Source: DASPWW01 sp035461345
Lineage (GTDB): Bacteria > Actinomycetota > Thermoleophilia > Solirubrobacterales > 70-9
NCBI GenBank assembly: GCA_035461345.1
Contig: DATHVJ010000184.1
Coordinates: 1-5,069, forward strand
DNA: 5,069 nucleotides
Reading direction: 5' to 3'
In this document: positions 1 to 5,069 of the stretch, piece by piece
Position numbering within the stretch: the stretch's first letter is position 1
Layout: every line of letters begins with the position of its first letter
Position numbers and translations under genes: made by a program
Notes under the pieces: model-generated
Databases searched by the model: none
What the model was told of the DNA's origin: nothing
What the model saw: the letters and a program-made list of their open reading frames with translations, nothing else

Positions 1-1251
1 GTGGGGCTGGTGTTCGCTGGCGGTGGCGCCCGCGGCGCCTACGAGGCGGGCGTGATGGCCGAGTTGCTGCCGGAGCTCGAGCGGCGTGACCAGCGCCCCG
101 ATGTGATCGTCGGCACCTCGGTGGGCGCGATCAACGCCGCCTACCTGGCGTCGGTCGCCCATCTGAGCGCCGGCGAGGCGGTTGCCGGTCTTGTCGAGCG
201 CTGGGAGGATCTCTCGCCGGGGCGCGTGATCCGGCCGATCGTGGGACTTCAGACGACGCTCGCCGGCCTGCGCTACCTCGGCGACGTGCTCGCCCTCCCC
301 GGCGTCGAGCTGCGCTCGTTTCTGGACGCCTCGCCGCTCGCGGGCACGCTCGACGAGTGGCTCGACTGGCAGCGCCTTCACCGCAACGTCAGCGAGGGCT
401 TGCTCGATGCGGCGGCGGTGGTCGCGACCTCCGCCCTCAGCGCGCACTCGATCGTCTTCGTGGAGGGGCGCGAGCGCGGGCGCCTCTCTCGCAGCCACGA
501 GATCGAGTACGTACCGGCGCGGCTGACGCGCGACCAGGTTCGCGCCTCCGCGGCGATCCCAACCCTGTTCGAGGCGATCCGGGTCGAGGAGCCTCGCGAG
601 GCCGCCGGCTGGTACTTCGACGGCGGCACGCGGCTCAACACTCCGATCAAGCCGGCGATCGACCTCGGCGTCGATCGGGTCATCGTCATCGGCACGCACT
701 CCGTCTCCCCGGTCAGCCGATCCAACTGGCACGAGGAGGGCAGCCCACCCGACTTCGGCGATGGCGCGGTGCAGCTCCTGTTCGCTGCGCTCGTCGACTC
801 GTTGATCGAGGACGTGCGCATGCTCGGGAAGATCAACCTCGTGGTCGGCGAGCACGGTCCCCCGGCGGCTTCCCGCCGCTACAAGGAGCGGCGCGGGAAG
901 CGGCCCTATCGGCGCATGCCCTACATGTTCATCGCGCCGCGGTCGCGGGACGCCGTCGGCGACGTCGCCGCCAGGGTCTTCCATGAGCACTACGGCGGCC
1001 TCCGCGGCCTGCGCTCTCCCGACATCGCGGCGGCGGGCCGCCTCCTCGGCGGGATCTCCGAGCCCCACGCCGAGCTGCTGAGCTACCTGCTCTTCTCCGC
1101 GGAGTTCGCTCGCGAGCTGATCGAGCTCGGCCGCAGCGACGCCCGCGCCTGGCTCGAGCGCGACTGGGGACCCGACGGCCCATGGCTCACCGATCCGGTC
1201 GAGGCGCTCGAGGAGCAAGCTACGAGCGAGCACCGACCGGGTTCGGCTTAG
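1..1251 (+). CDS. Patatin-like phospholipase family protein (5' end may extend beyond window)
   Basis: This is a patatin-family acyl hydrolase, expected to cleave acyl esters of phospholipids or neutral lipids with a Ser-Asp dyad. Seen in the sequence: a glycine-rich oxyanion loop GGGARG (residues 7-12), the nucleophile elbow GTSVG with Ser40, the conserved ASAAIPTLF block (182-190), and the DGG motif carrying catalytic Asp207. All key residues are present, so it should be active. A basic patch (292-305, nine Arg/Lys in 14 residues) could contact anionic membrane; that is inference. About 100 residues follow the catalytic core (320-416), rich in helix formers and without recognised motifs. 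There is no signal peptide or membrane segment, so it is probably cytosolic or peripheral. The GTG at base 1 fits the family's usual N-terminus, but the frame is open to the window edge and no ribosome site is visible, so the start is uncertain. The exact substrate cannot be told. Confidence 0.93.
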   Translation: MGLVFAGGGARGAYEAGVMAELLPELERRDQRPDVIVGTSVGAINAAYLASVAHLSAGEAVAGLVERWEDLSPGRVIRPIVGLQTTLAGLRYLGDVLALPGVELRSFLDASPLAGTLDEWLDWQRLHRNVSEGLLDAAAVVATSALSAHSIVFVEGRERGRLSRSHEIEYVPARLTRDQVRASAAIPTLFEAIRVEEPREAAGWYFDGGTRLNTPIKPAIDLGVDRVIVIGTHSVSPVSRSNWHEEGSPPDFGDGAVQLLFAALVDSLIEDVRMLGKINLVVGEHGPPAASRRYKERRGKRPYRRMPYMFIAPRSRDAVGDVAARVFHEHYGGLRGLRSPDIAAAGRLLGGISEPHAELLSYLLFSAEFARELIELGRSDARAWLERDWGPDGPWLTDPVEALEEQATSEHRPGSA

Positions 1252-1280
1252 GGTTCTCAGGGCCGGGGCCTCGAAGGTGA

Positions 1281-1523
1281 CTGCACAGCGCCGGCGTGGA
1301 GGCCTTCTGCATACCTCCCAGCACGGCCCACGGATTCGACAACCACGGGACCGAAGACGCCGAATTCCTCGCGGTGGCCAGCCCGGCGCTATCACGCCGC
1401 GCCCTACTCCGCCAGCCCGGCGGCTTCGAGGGCTTCCGCGCCCGTCACCACGTTCTCGCGTCAGGCGATCGCTATGCGGCGCGGCGGGGCGGACCCGAGC
1501 GCGCCTCCCAGAACTCCTCGTGA
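1281..1523 (+). pseudogene. Cupin-domain remnant (C-terminal half of the barrel only)
   Basis: The reading frame between the TGA at 1278-1280 and the TGA at 1521-1523 begins with peptide resembling the second half of a small cupin barrel: FCIPPSTAHGFDNHG, then AEFLAVASPA and later GGFEGF. Small cupins typically show a PPG-x-x-H-G-F-x-N turn followed by a hydrophobic strand ending in S-P, and this matches. What is missing is the first metal-binding motif and the early strands: an in-frame stop lies just before the similarity, and the only start (GTG 1296) has no convincing ribosome site. After about base 1450 the peptide loses cupin character and the frame overlaps the 3' end of the opposite-strand zinc-ribbon gene. 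I read it as a decayed gene fragment. A short functional peptide is less likely. The call rests on motif resemblance alone. Confidence 0.5.
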
Positions 1524-1726
1524 AGTCGTCGCGCTCGCTCGAGGAACTGGGGCGCGTAGCGGTCTGGGAGCGTGCGAGGGACGGGGATCAGCGACGCGCG
1601 GTCGAGCAGCGCCTCGCGGTCGTCCGCTTGGATCGCGGCGTGGCACTTCTGGCACGCGTTCCAATCGCGTTCGGCCGGATACAACCATTTGACGGTCCGG
1701 CTGCCGCAGAAGTCGCACCGGGGCAT
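1472..1726 (-). CDS. Small four-cysteine zinc-ribbon protein, unknown function
   Basis: This 84-residue protein has two CxxC knuckles, Cys4/Cys7 (CDFC) and Cys25/Cys28 (CQKC), spaced as in a treble-clef or zinc-ribbon fold that binds one zinc ion. The block W22-x-x-A-C-x-x-C-x-x-x-I followed by a helix (DDREALLDRA, 35-44) is a pattern I associate with small uncharacterised bacterial zinc-finger proteins; no function is known to me. The tail (55-84) is a charged, probably helical segment. The ATG at 1726 is chosen because the first cysteine follows within four residues and a TAGGGT -10 element sits exactly 6 nt upstream, suggesting a leaderless mRNA. The same AGGG could act as a weak ribosome site. 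A LexA-type operator lies just upstream. The gap to the propeller gene is only 28 bp, so read-through from it is also possible. Nucleic-acid or protein binding is plausible but not shown. Confidence 0.75.
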   Translation of the reverse strand: MPRCDFCGSRTVKWLYPAERDWNACQKCHAAIQADDREALLDRASLIPVPRTLPDRYAPQFLERARRLHEEFWEARSGPPRRAA

Positions 1727-1732
1727 GGCGCT

Positions 1733-1738
1733 ACCCTA
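1733..1738 (-). promoter_or_regulatory. Candidate -10 element TAGGGT for the zinc-ribbon gene
   Basis: The minus strand reads TAGGGT followed by six bases (AGCGCC) and then the ATG at 1726. It fits the TANNNT -10 pattern common in actinobacteria, and the spacing would put the transcription start on the A of the ATG, as in leaderless genes. No clear -35 is seen 16-18 nt upstream. The overlapping AGGG could instead be a weak Shine-Dalgarno site. Confidence 0.45.
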
Positions 1739-1739
1739 G

Positions 1740-1753
1740 CGAACATACGTTCC
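1740..1753 (-). promoter_or_regulatory. Putative LexA/SOS box (CGAAC-N4-GTTC type)
   Basis: The plus strand here reads CGAACATACGTTCC, which fits the Bacillus SOS-box consensus CGAACRNRYGTTYC at all 14 positions and has the GAAC-N4-GTTC core shared with the mycobacterial LexA box. It lies wholly in the 28-bp gap between the propeller stop codon and the zinc-ribbon start codon, directly upstream of the candidate -10, where bound LexA would block RNA polymerase. I noticed no second GAAC-N4-GTTC core while reading the window. By rough hand estimate, a core match is expected about 0.04 times by chance in 5 kb of about 70% GC DNA. Confidence 0.6.
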
Positions 1754-1754
1754 C

Positions 1755-2729
1755 CTACGCGGCCTTCGCATCCAGGCTCGCGTCGAGCGGCATCGTCGCG
1801 TTGAGGAGCGGCGAGGGGATGCCGGGGTCGTCCTGGTCGCACACGAACAGCAGGTCGATCATGCCCGTGTCGACGGCCGCGTCGACACCCTCGACCTTCC
1901 ACCGCGGGTCGATCGTGCGCAGGCGGTGAACCTCGCCGTTGGCGGCGATCGTGCCGACGACGGATCCGCGAATCCCACCGTTCTCCGGGTCCTCCGCGGA
2001 CGCGGTGAAGCACGCGAGCTCATCCGTCAGCATCGTCGCGTCGGAGAAGCAGGCCGGAACGCCGTCGAGGTCGCCGAGCTCATAGCGGCGCACCGCGCGC
2101 AGCTCTCCGGGGTCGACCACCAGATCCTCGGCCAGGGTTTGCGACAGGTCGGCGAGCTCGAACTCGGCGACCGCGTTGGGACGGTCGTCCTCGTTCCCGC
2201 GATGAAACAGCCACAGGCGGTCACCGAGCACCGCCGCACCCTCGATGTTGATCCGGCCGTCGAGCTCGGCGCGGAGCTCCTCGTAGACCGGATGCAGGTC
2301 GATCGTGCGCGGGCTCCCGCGAAGCGAGCCGTCGGCGGCAAAGGAGCAGAAGAAGCCGCGGTCCCGGCTCGGCTCCGAGCCGGAGCCGAGCCCGAGCATC
2401 CCGCCGTGCGGCTCGGCCTCGACCGGCGGAAGCGCGGTGAGCGCCTCGAGATCGGGCTTGTGCTCGCTGCGCCGGGCAGGGTCCTCCGGGAGGTCGCCGG
2501 CGAGGACGTCGAGCAGTCCGCCCGGGGTCCCCGCGGCGAGCTCGAACACCCCGACCTGAAGCAGGTCGTCGCCGATCACGTACACGAAGTCGCCCCTGCG
2601 GACGACTCCCGAGGCCGAGGCGAGATGCGGGGGCATGCCGTCGTCGGGCGGCTCACGAAGGTCGAGGTCGCGAAGCCGGCGCAGCTCGAGCGGCGGCAGG
2701 CCCTCGGGGGTGGCGACGTGTTCGTCCAT
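1755..2729 (-). CDS. Conserved hypothetical protein, predicted beta-propeller-like fold
   Basis: This 324-residue protein has no enzyme motif that I recognise. Its texture is alternating short beta strands and turns, with recurring acidic-Glu motifs: KPDLEAL (91-97), INIEGAAVLGDRLWLFHRGN (160-179) and KVEGVDA (278-284). These recall the D/N-x-E-G signature of phytase-like and related beta-propellers, so a propeller is my inference. Other marked segments are SGVVRRGDFVYVIGDD (40-55), GLGSGSEP (113-120) and a final DQDDPGIPSPLL (298-309). It resembles an actinobacterial domain-of-unknown-function family (DUF6929-like; I am not certain of the accession). There is no signal peptide, so it is probably cytoplasmic. 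The frame is open upstream to 2885, but that part overlaps the previous gene and looks like shadow translation. I use ATG 2729, 34 bp after the previous stop; GTG 2750 is a possible alternative. Neither has a strong ribosome site. It probably shares an mRNA with the Ser/Arg-rich gene. Confidence 0.82.
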   Translation of the reverse strand: MDEHVATPEGLPPLELRRLRDLDLREPPDDGMPPHLASASGVVRRGDFVYVIGDDLLQVGVFELAAGTPGGLLDVLAGDLPEDPARRSEHKPDLEALTALPPVEAEPHGGMLGLGSGSEPSRDRGFFCSFAADGSLRGSPRTIDLHPVYEELRAELDGRINIEGAAVLGDRLWLFHRGNEDDRPNAVAEFELADLSQTLAEDLVVDPGELRAVRRYELGDLDGVPACFSDATMLTDELACFTASAEDPENGGIRGSVVGTIAANGEVHRLRTIDPRWKVEGVDAAVDTGMIDLLFVCDQDDPGIPSPLLNATMPLDASLDAKAA

Positions 2730-2763
2730 GGCCCGCCGGCTCGCTGCCACCCCGGAGCTCGAT

Positions 2764-3354
2764 CTAGCTGGGACGGTGGGTGAGGCCGTCGAGCAAGACC
2801 TCGATCGGGGAGCGGCGCTTGCCGCCCGCCTCGATGCCCTCGCGTACGCGGCGCACCTCCTCGCTGAGGCGGCCCACGCGCTCACTCGCCTTGCCGACGT
2901 TCTCGGTCGCCTTCAGCAGTCCCTTGCTCGCCGACTCCATCGTGTTTCCGCCGCGGGCGAGCACGCTCGGCTTCGAGCGCCGCTGCGCGATCAGCAGCCC
3001 GCCGGCCACCCCGGCCACCCCGGCCGCCGTCGCGACCGCGGGCCCCTTCGCCTTCGAGGCGACGTTGCCCATCGTCTTGCTCGTGCTCGACGCGGCGTCC
3101 GCGACCGAGCGCTCGGCGTCTCGTGCCTTGCGCTGCACGCTCTGGCGGACGCTCTCCGCCGTGCCCTTGCCGTTGCGCGAGCCTCGTGAGCGGCTGCGGG
3201 TCGATCCGGAGCGGCTCCGTGAGGACGCGGACTTGCCCCGCGCCGACGACGAGTTGCCGCGCGTCGAACGTTGCTTCGAAGTCCTCCGTGAGGACGAGCC
3301 GCCGGACGCGTTTGCTGTCCGTCGGGCAGTGCCCTGCGTCTTCGTCTGTGCCAT
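2764..3354 (-). CDS. Ser/Arg-rich basic protein with a hydrophobic segment and C-terminal helix
   Basis: This 196-residue protein of unknown function has three parts. Residues 1-63 are low-complexity and strongly basic, with 13 Arg, 4 Lys, 18 Ser and no Asp or Glu, including RS dipeptide runs at 46-60; this should be disordered and able to bind nucleic acid or acidic surfaces. Residues 67-104 are mixed-charge and probably helical. Residues 105-123 are an Ala/Gly/Val-rich hydrophobic stretch followed by RR, resembling a weak membrane anchor. Residues 138-176 form a long, probably amphipathic helix, and a conserved-looking end follows, RRSPIEVLLDGLTHR (180-194). ATG 3354 is chosen because AGGAGG sits 7 nt upstream; an earlier in-frame ATG at 3432 lies upstream of the predicted promoter. 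It is preceded by a stress-sigma-like promoter and followed closely by the propeller gene. It could be a membrane-tethered DNA- or RNA-binding or surface-coating protein. Confidence 0.85.
   Translation of the reverse strand: MAQTKTQGTARRTANASGGSSSRRTSKQRSTRGNSSSARGKSASSRSRSGSTRSRSRGSRNGKGTAESVRQSVQRKARDAERSVADAASSTSKTMGNVASKAKGPAVATAAGVAGVAGGLLIAQRRSKPSVLARGGNTMESASKGLLKATENVGKASERVGRLSEEVRRVREGIEAGGKRRSPIEVLLDGLTHRPS
3002..3028. repeat. Three tandem 9-bp units within the Ser/Arg-rich gene
   Basis: The plus strand reads CCGGCCACC twice and then CCGGCCGCC. In the minus-strand gene this encodes the GVAGVAGG part of the hydrophobic segment (about residues 112-119). The unit is a multiple of three, so copy-number change would lengthen or shorten the hydrophobic stretch in steps of three residues without breaking the frame. 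Confidence 0.7.
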
Positions 3355-3361
3355 GACCTCT

Positions 3362-3367
3362 CCTCCT
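3362..3367 (-). promoter_or_regulatory. Shine-Dalgarno site of the Ser/Arg-rich gene
   Basis: A perfect AGGAGG on the minus strand sits 7 nt before the ATG at 3354. It fixes this start over the in-frame ATG at 3432 and implies efficient translation. Confidence 0.85.
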
Positions 3368-3401
3368 GAGTAGATGGCGTGATTGGTGCTGGAGACGAGG
3401 T

Positions 3402-3426
3402 ATACCCGGCTCCGGCATCCGAAAAC
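3402..3426 (-). promoter_or_regulatory. Putative SigB/SigF-type general-stress promoter
   Basis: The minus strand has GTTTTC, 13 nt, then GGGTAT. This fits the Bacillus SigB pattern (GTTTaa-N12-14-GGGTAT) and equally the mycobacterial SigF pattern (GTTT-N15-17-GGGTA, here N15). The predicted start near 3395 would give a leader of about 40 nt containing the AGGAGG site of the Ser/Arg-rich gene, which is good geometry. This suggests that the Ser/Arg-rich gene, and probably the propeller gene after it, are induced by general stress or in stationary phase. It rests on consensus and position only. Confidence 0.6.
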
Positions 3427-3440
3427 CCGCACTCTGCGGA
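3421..3440 (-). terminator. Short hairpin with T-run after the 92-residue gene (weak intrinsic terminator)
   Basis: On the minus strand, 11 nt after the stop codon at 3451, CCGCA-GAG-TGCGG forms a 5-bp stem (3435-3439 with 3427-3431), extendable by one T-G pair, and is followed by G then TTTT. The position is right for ending the acyltransferase transcript, but the stem and T-run are short, so termination may be partial. The T-run overlaps the -35 of the next promoter. Confidence 0.4.
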
Positions 3441-3450
3441 TGTCTTGTGC

Positions 3451-3729
3451 CTAGGCGGCTGTCGGCGGCGGCGAGTCTCCGCCCGAGCCCGGCCCCTTCT
3501 CGCCGAGCTCGCGCTCGAGCTCCTGGTCGAGCTGGATCGCTCGCACCGCGTGCTCGTCGGGGAGCTTCTCGAGCACCTCGTGGATCACGCGCAGGACCTC
3601 GGCCTCCTCGTGCCCGAAGTCGTCGAGCAGCGAGTGCAGGGCCGTGTAGGTGATCTTGAGCTGCGCCGGCGTGAGCTCGAGGTGGTAGCGGAACTGGATC
3701 GGCGCGCTCTGCTCGGTCTCGTCGTTCAC
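3451..3729 (-). CDS. Small conserved-looking protein downstream of WS/DGAT, unknown function
   Basis: This 92-residue protein begins at a GTG with a perfect AGGAGG 7 nt upstream. The core (about 12-72) looks like a compact fold: a short beta start (QFRYHLELT), then predicted helices PAQLKITYTALHSLLDDF (21-38), EEAEVLRVIHEVLEKLP (41-57) and an acidic helix to residue 77. A Gly/Pro-rich tail (79-92) is probably disordered. There are no cysteines, no signal peptide and no membrane segment. I do not recognise the family. The gene lies 17 nt after the acyltransferase stop, and its ribosome site overlaps the end of the gap, so the two are very probably one transcript. A role linked to the acyltransferase, for example as a small partner or regulator, is inference from position only. 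A much longer in-frame extension upstream, reaching 4500, is shadow translation of the acyltransferase gene. Confidence 0.82.
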   Translation of the reverse strand: MNDETEQSAPIQFRYHLELTPAQLKITYTALHSLLDDFGHEEAEVLRVIHEVLEKLPDEHAVRAIQLDQELERELGEKGPGSGGDSPPPTAA

Positions 3730-3736
3730 TCGTCTC

Positions 3737-3742
3737 CCTCCT
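3737..3742 (-). promoter_or_regulatory. Shine-Dalgarno site of the 92-residue gene
   Basis: AGGAGG on the minus strand lies 7 nt before the GTG at 3729, inside the 17-nt gap after the acyltransferase stop codon. It decides the GTG start over any upstream codon in the same open frame. Confidence 0.85.
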
Positions 3743-3746
3743 CGAC

Positions 3747-5069
3747 TCAGCCCGTCGCCGCGGCCGGCTCCCGCTTGCCCTCGGAGCGCTCGGCCTCGCG
3801 CAGCAGCTCCGCGGTCGATGCCTCGATGCCCTCGGCGATCACGTCGATGTCGTCCATCGCGTCGTAGTCGGCCAGCAGCCCGTACCCGACGCCGCCGTTG
3901 TAGCTCATGATCGCCACCGCGAGGGCGTGGTTCTCGGGCAGGAACGCGACCGGGAACACGTCCTCGAGCTCGCGGCCGAGCACGTACAGCGGGATCTGCG
4001 GCCCCGGCACATTGGTGACGATGAGGTTGAATAGCCGCGTCGAGAAGTTGAGCCGGGACGCCTGCGCCAGCAGGGTGGGGGGAGCGAAGTCGTTGAAGCG
4101 CGCGATCACCTCGGCGCCGAGCGCCTGCTTCGAGGACTTGATCCCGTCCATCGCCTCGCGGACTGCCTCCAGCCGGCGGAGGGGGTCCTCGATGTAGACG
4201 GGGAGCGGCCCTCGCATCGCCGCGATCCGGTTGCCGAGCTGGCCGCGGTCGTCCTCGGCCCGGATGCTGACCGGGACCAGCGCCCGCAGCTCGAGCCCCT
4301 CGGTCCTGACCCCGCGCGAGCGCAGCCACCGCCGCAGCGCTCCGGAGACGACCGCGAGCACGACGTCGTTGACCGTCCCGCCGAGCGCGTTCTTGATCCG
4401 CTTCAGGTCGCCGAGATCGCCCTGCACCCAGCAGAAGCGCCGATGCGAGCCGATCTCCGTGTTCAGGGGGACGTCGGGCGCCGGGTTGGCCAACGCCCAT
4501 CCGACCTCGCCGACGGCCTCGAGCGACTCCGTGACCTGCTGGACCGCGGGCCGGGGGTGCTCGATCACCGACTCAACCCGCCGCGCCAGCTTCAGCGGCG
4601 CGGTCGCGATCCCCTCGATCCCGCGCGCGACCAGCTCGGCCTGCGAGGGCTCGGGCTCCGGGATCCACTCGTGCTCGGGCTCGGCCGGCTCCGGGACGGG
4701 GGTGACGTCGAACAGCACCGTCGCGATGTCGACCCCGGCGACGCCGTCGACGAGCGCGTGGTGGGTCTTGCTCAGCAGCGCGAAGCGCTTGCGCTTCAGG
4801 CCCTGGACGAGCCACAGCTCCCATAGCGGCTTGGAGCGGTCGAGCTGCTGCGAGAACAGCCGCCCCGCCAGCCTCCGCAGCTGATCCTCGGACCCGGGCT
4901 GGGGGAGGGCTGAGTGGCGCACGTGATACTCGAGGTTGAAGTTCGGGTCGTCGGTCCAGAACGGCCGCCCCATCTGCAGCGGAGGGGTGGTGAGCTTCTG
5001 GCGAAAGCGGGGCACGAGGTGTAGGCGGGACCGCACATGGTCGAGCAGGTCCCGGTAGCTGGGCGGTGG
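3747..5069 (-). CDS. Wax ester synthase/diacylglycerol O-acyltransferase (WS/DGAT) family protein, N-terminus beyond window
   Basis: This enzyme is expected to transfer an acyl group from acyl-CoA to diacylglycerol or a fatty alcohol, making triacylglycerol or wax ester at the membrane or lipid droplet surface. Numbering from the first residue inside the window (440 residues seen): VPRFRQKL near 19-26, the PLW motif (81-83), the catalytic HHALVDG (103-109; His104 as base, Asp108), a Pro/Glu-rich linker (about 121-143), NDVVLAVVSGALRRWL (234-249) with the conserved Asn-Asp, VPVSIR (265-270), TNVPGP (352-357) and SYNGG (389-393). All main motifs of the two-domain family are intact. Members are usually about 450-490 residues, so only the first few tens of residues should be missing. 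The frame is open to the edge, and the GTG at 5036 is an internal codon, not the start. Close relatives differ in substrate, so DGAT versus wax synthase cannot be settled. It heads a probable operon with the 92-residue gene. Confidence 0.95.
   Translation of the reverse strand, partial: PPPSYRDLLDHVRSRLHLVPRFRQKLTTPPLQMGRPFWTDDPNFNLEYHVRHSALPQPGSEDQLRRLAGRLFSQQLDRSKPLWELWLVQGLKRKRFALLSKTHHALVDGVAGVDIATVLFDVTPVPEPAEPEHEWIPEPEPSQAELVARGIEGIATAPLKLARRVESVIEHPRPAVQQVTESLEAVGEVGWALANPAPDVPLNTEIGSHRRFCWVQGDLGDLKRIKNALGGTVNDVVLAVVSGALRRWLRSRGVRTEGLELRALVPVSIRAEDDRGQLGNRIAAMRGPLPVYIEDPLRRLEAVREAMDGIKSSKQALGAEVIARFNDFAPPTLLAQASRLNFSTRLFNLIVTNVPGPQIPLYVLGRELEDVFPVAFLPENHALAVAIMSYNGGVGYGLLADYDAMDDIDVIAEGIEASTAELLREAERSEGKREPAAATG

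Noticed and set aside
1258..1273. GGCC-GG-GGCC palindrome after the patatin stop as a terminator
   Set aside because: The stem is only 4 bp with a 2-nt loop and no T-run follows. This is expected by chance in GC-rich DNA.
1409..1423. CCGCC-AGCCC-GGCGG hairpin between the converging genes as a bidirectional terminator
   Set aside because: There is no T-run on either side and the stem is only 5 bp, so there is not enough to call a terminator.
1277..1804. A 175-residue plus-strand open frame
   Set aside because: Arg/Pro-rich with no motifs, and it runs through both the cupin remnant and the opposite-strand zinc-ribbon gene in the wrong frame.
1926..2783. A 285-residue plus-strand open frame opposite the propeller gene
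   Set aside because: Composition is typical of GC-rich antisense shadow, with no recognisable motifs. The minus-strand frame has a convincing protein texture.
2730..2885. A 52-residue N-terminal extension of the propeller protein
   Set aside because: It overlaps the 3' end of the Ser/Arg-rich gene in another frame and is Ala/Arg/Ser low-complexity sequence. Starting at ATG 2729 gives a clean 34-bp gap.
3355..3432. A 26-residue N-terminal extension of the Ser/Arg-rich protein
   Set aside because: Its ATG at 3432 lies in the terminator hairpin and upstream of the predicted promoter, with no strong ribosome site, whereas ATG 3354 has a perfect AGGAGG.
3451..4500. A 349-residue open frame on the minus strand
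   Set aside because: Its first three quarters are Arg/Ala/Gly-rich shadow translation of the WS/DGAT gene. Only the last 92 residues, after the AGGAGG and GTG at 3729, look like a real protein.
5034..5036. GTG at 5036 as the start of the acyltransferase
   Set aside because: The frame continues upstream to the window edge with family-like sequence (SYRDLLDHV), so the codon is internal.

Overview
This is GC-rich, gene-dense DNA of actinobacterial character. A patatin-family lipase and a wax ester synthase/diacylglycerol acyltransferase (WS/DGAT), GTG starts, strong AGGAGG ribosome sites and a SigB/SigF-like promoter all fit Actinomycetota. My best guess is the Thermoleophilia/Solirubrobacterales branch, but this rests on general resemblance and no marker gene is present.

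Layout: the plus strand carries a patatin-like phospholipase (1-1251) whose true start may lie just outside the window. It is followed by a short, apparently broken cupin-domain remnant (about 1281-1523). Everything else lies on the minus strand and reads right to left: a WS/DGAT-family acyltransferase (5069-3747, N-terminus cut by the window edge), a 92-residue unknown protein 17 nt downstream (3729-3451), a small terminator-like hairpin, a basic Ser/Arg-rich protein with a hydrophobic segment (3354-2764), a predicted beta-propeller-like protein of unknown function (2729-1755), and an 84-residue four-cysteine zinc-ribbon protein (1726-1472).

Two regulatory signals stand out. The 28-bp gap before the zinc-ribbon gene holds a perfect match to the Gram-positive LexA/SOS box (CGAAC-N4-GTTC type). 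Next to it is a TAGGGT -10 element placed so that the A of the ATG would be +1, which suggests a leaderless, DNA-damage-controlled small gene. Upstream of the Ser/Arg-rich gene, GTTTTC-N13-GGGTAT matches the general-stress sigma factor (SigB/SigF) consensus, and its -35 overlaps the T-run of the preceding gene's putative terminator.

How the genes may work together: the acyltransferase makes neutral storage lipid from acyl-CoA, and the patatin-like enzyme, divergently placed, hydrolyses acyl esters, so the two could sit on opposite sides of lipid turnover. The 92-residue protein is almost certainly co-transcribed with the acyltransferase. The Ser/Arg-rich and propeller genes probably form a stress-induced pair. 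I see no RNA genes, CRISPR arrays, insertion sequences or phage genes.
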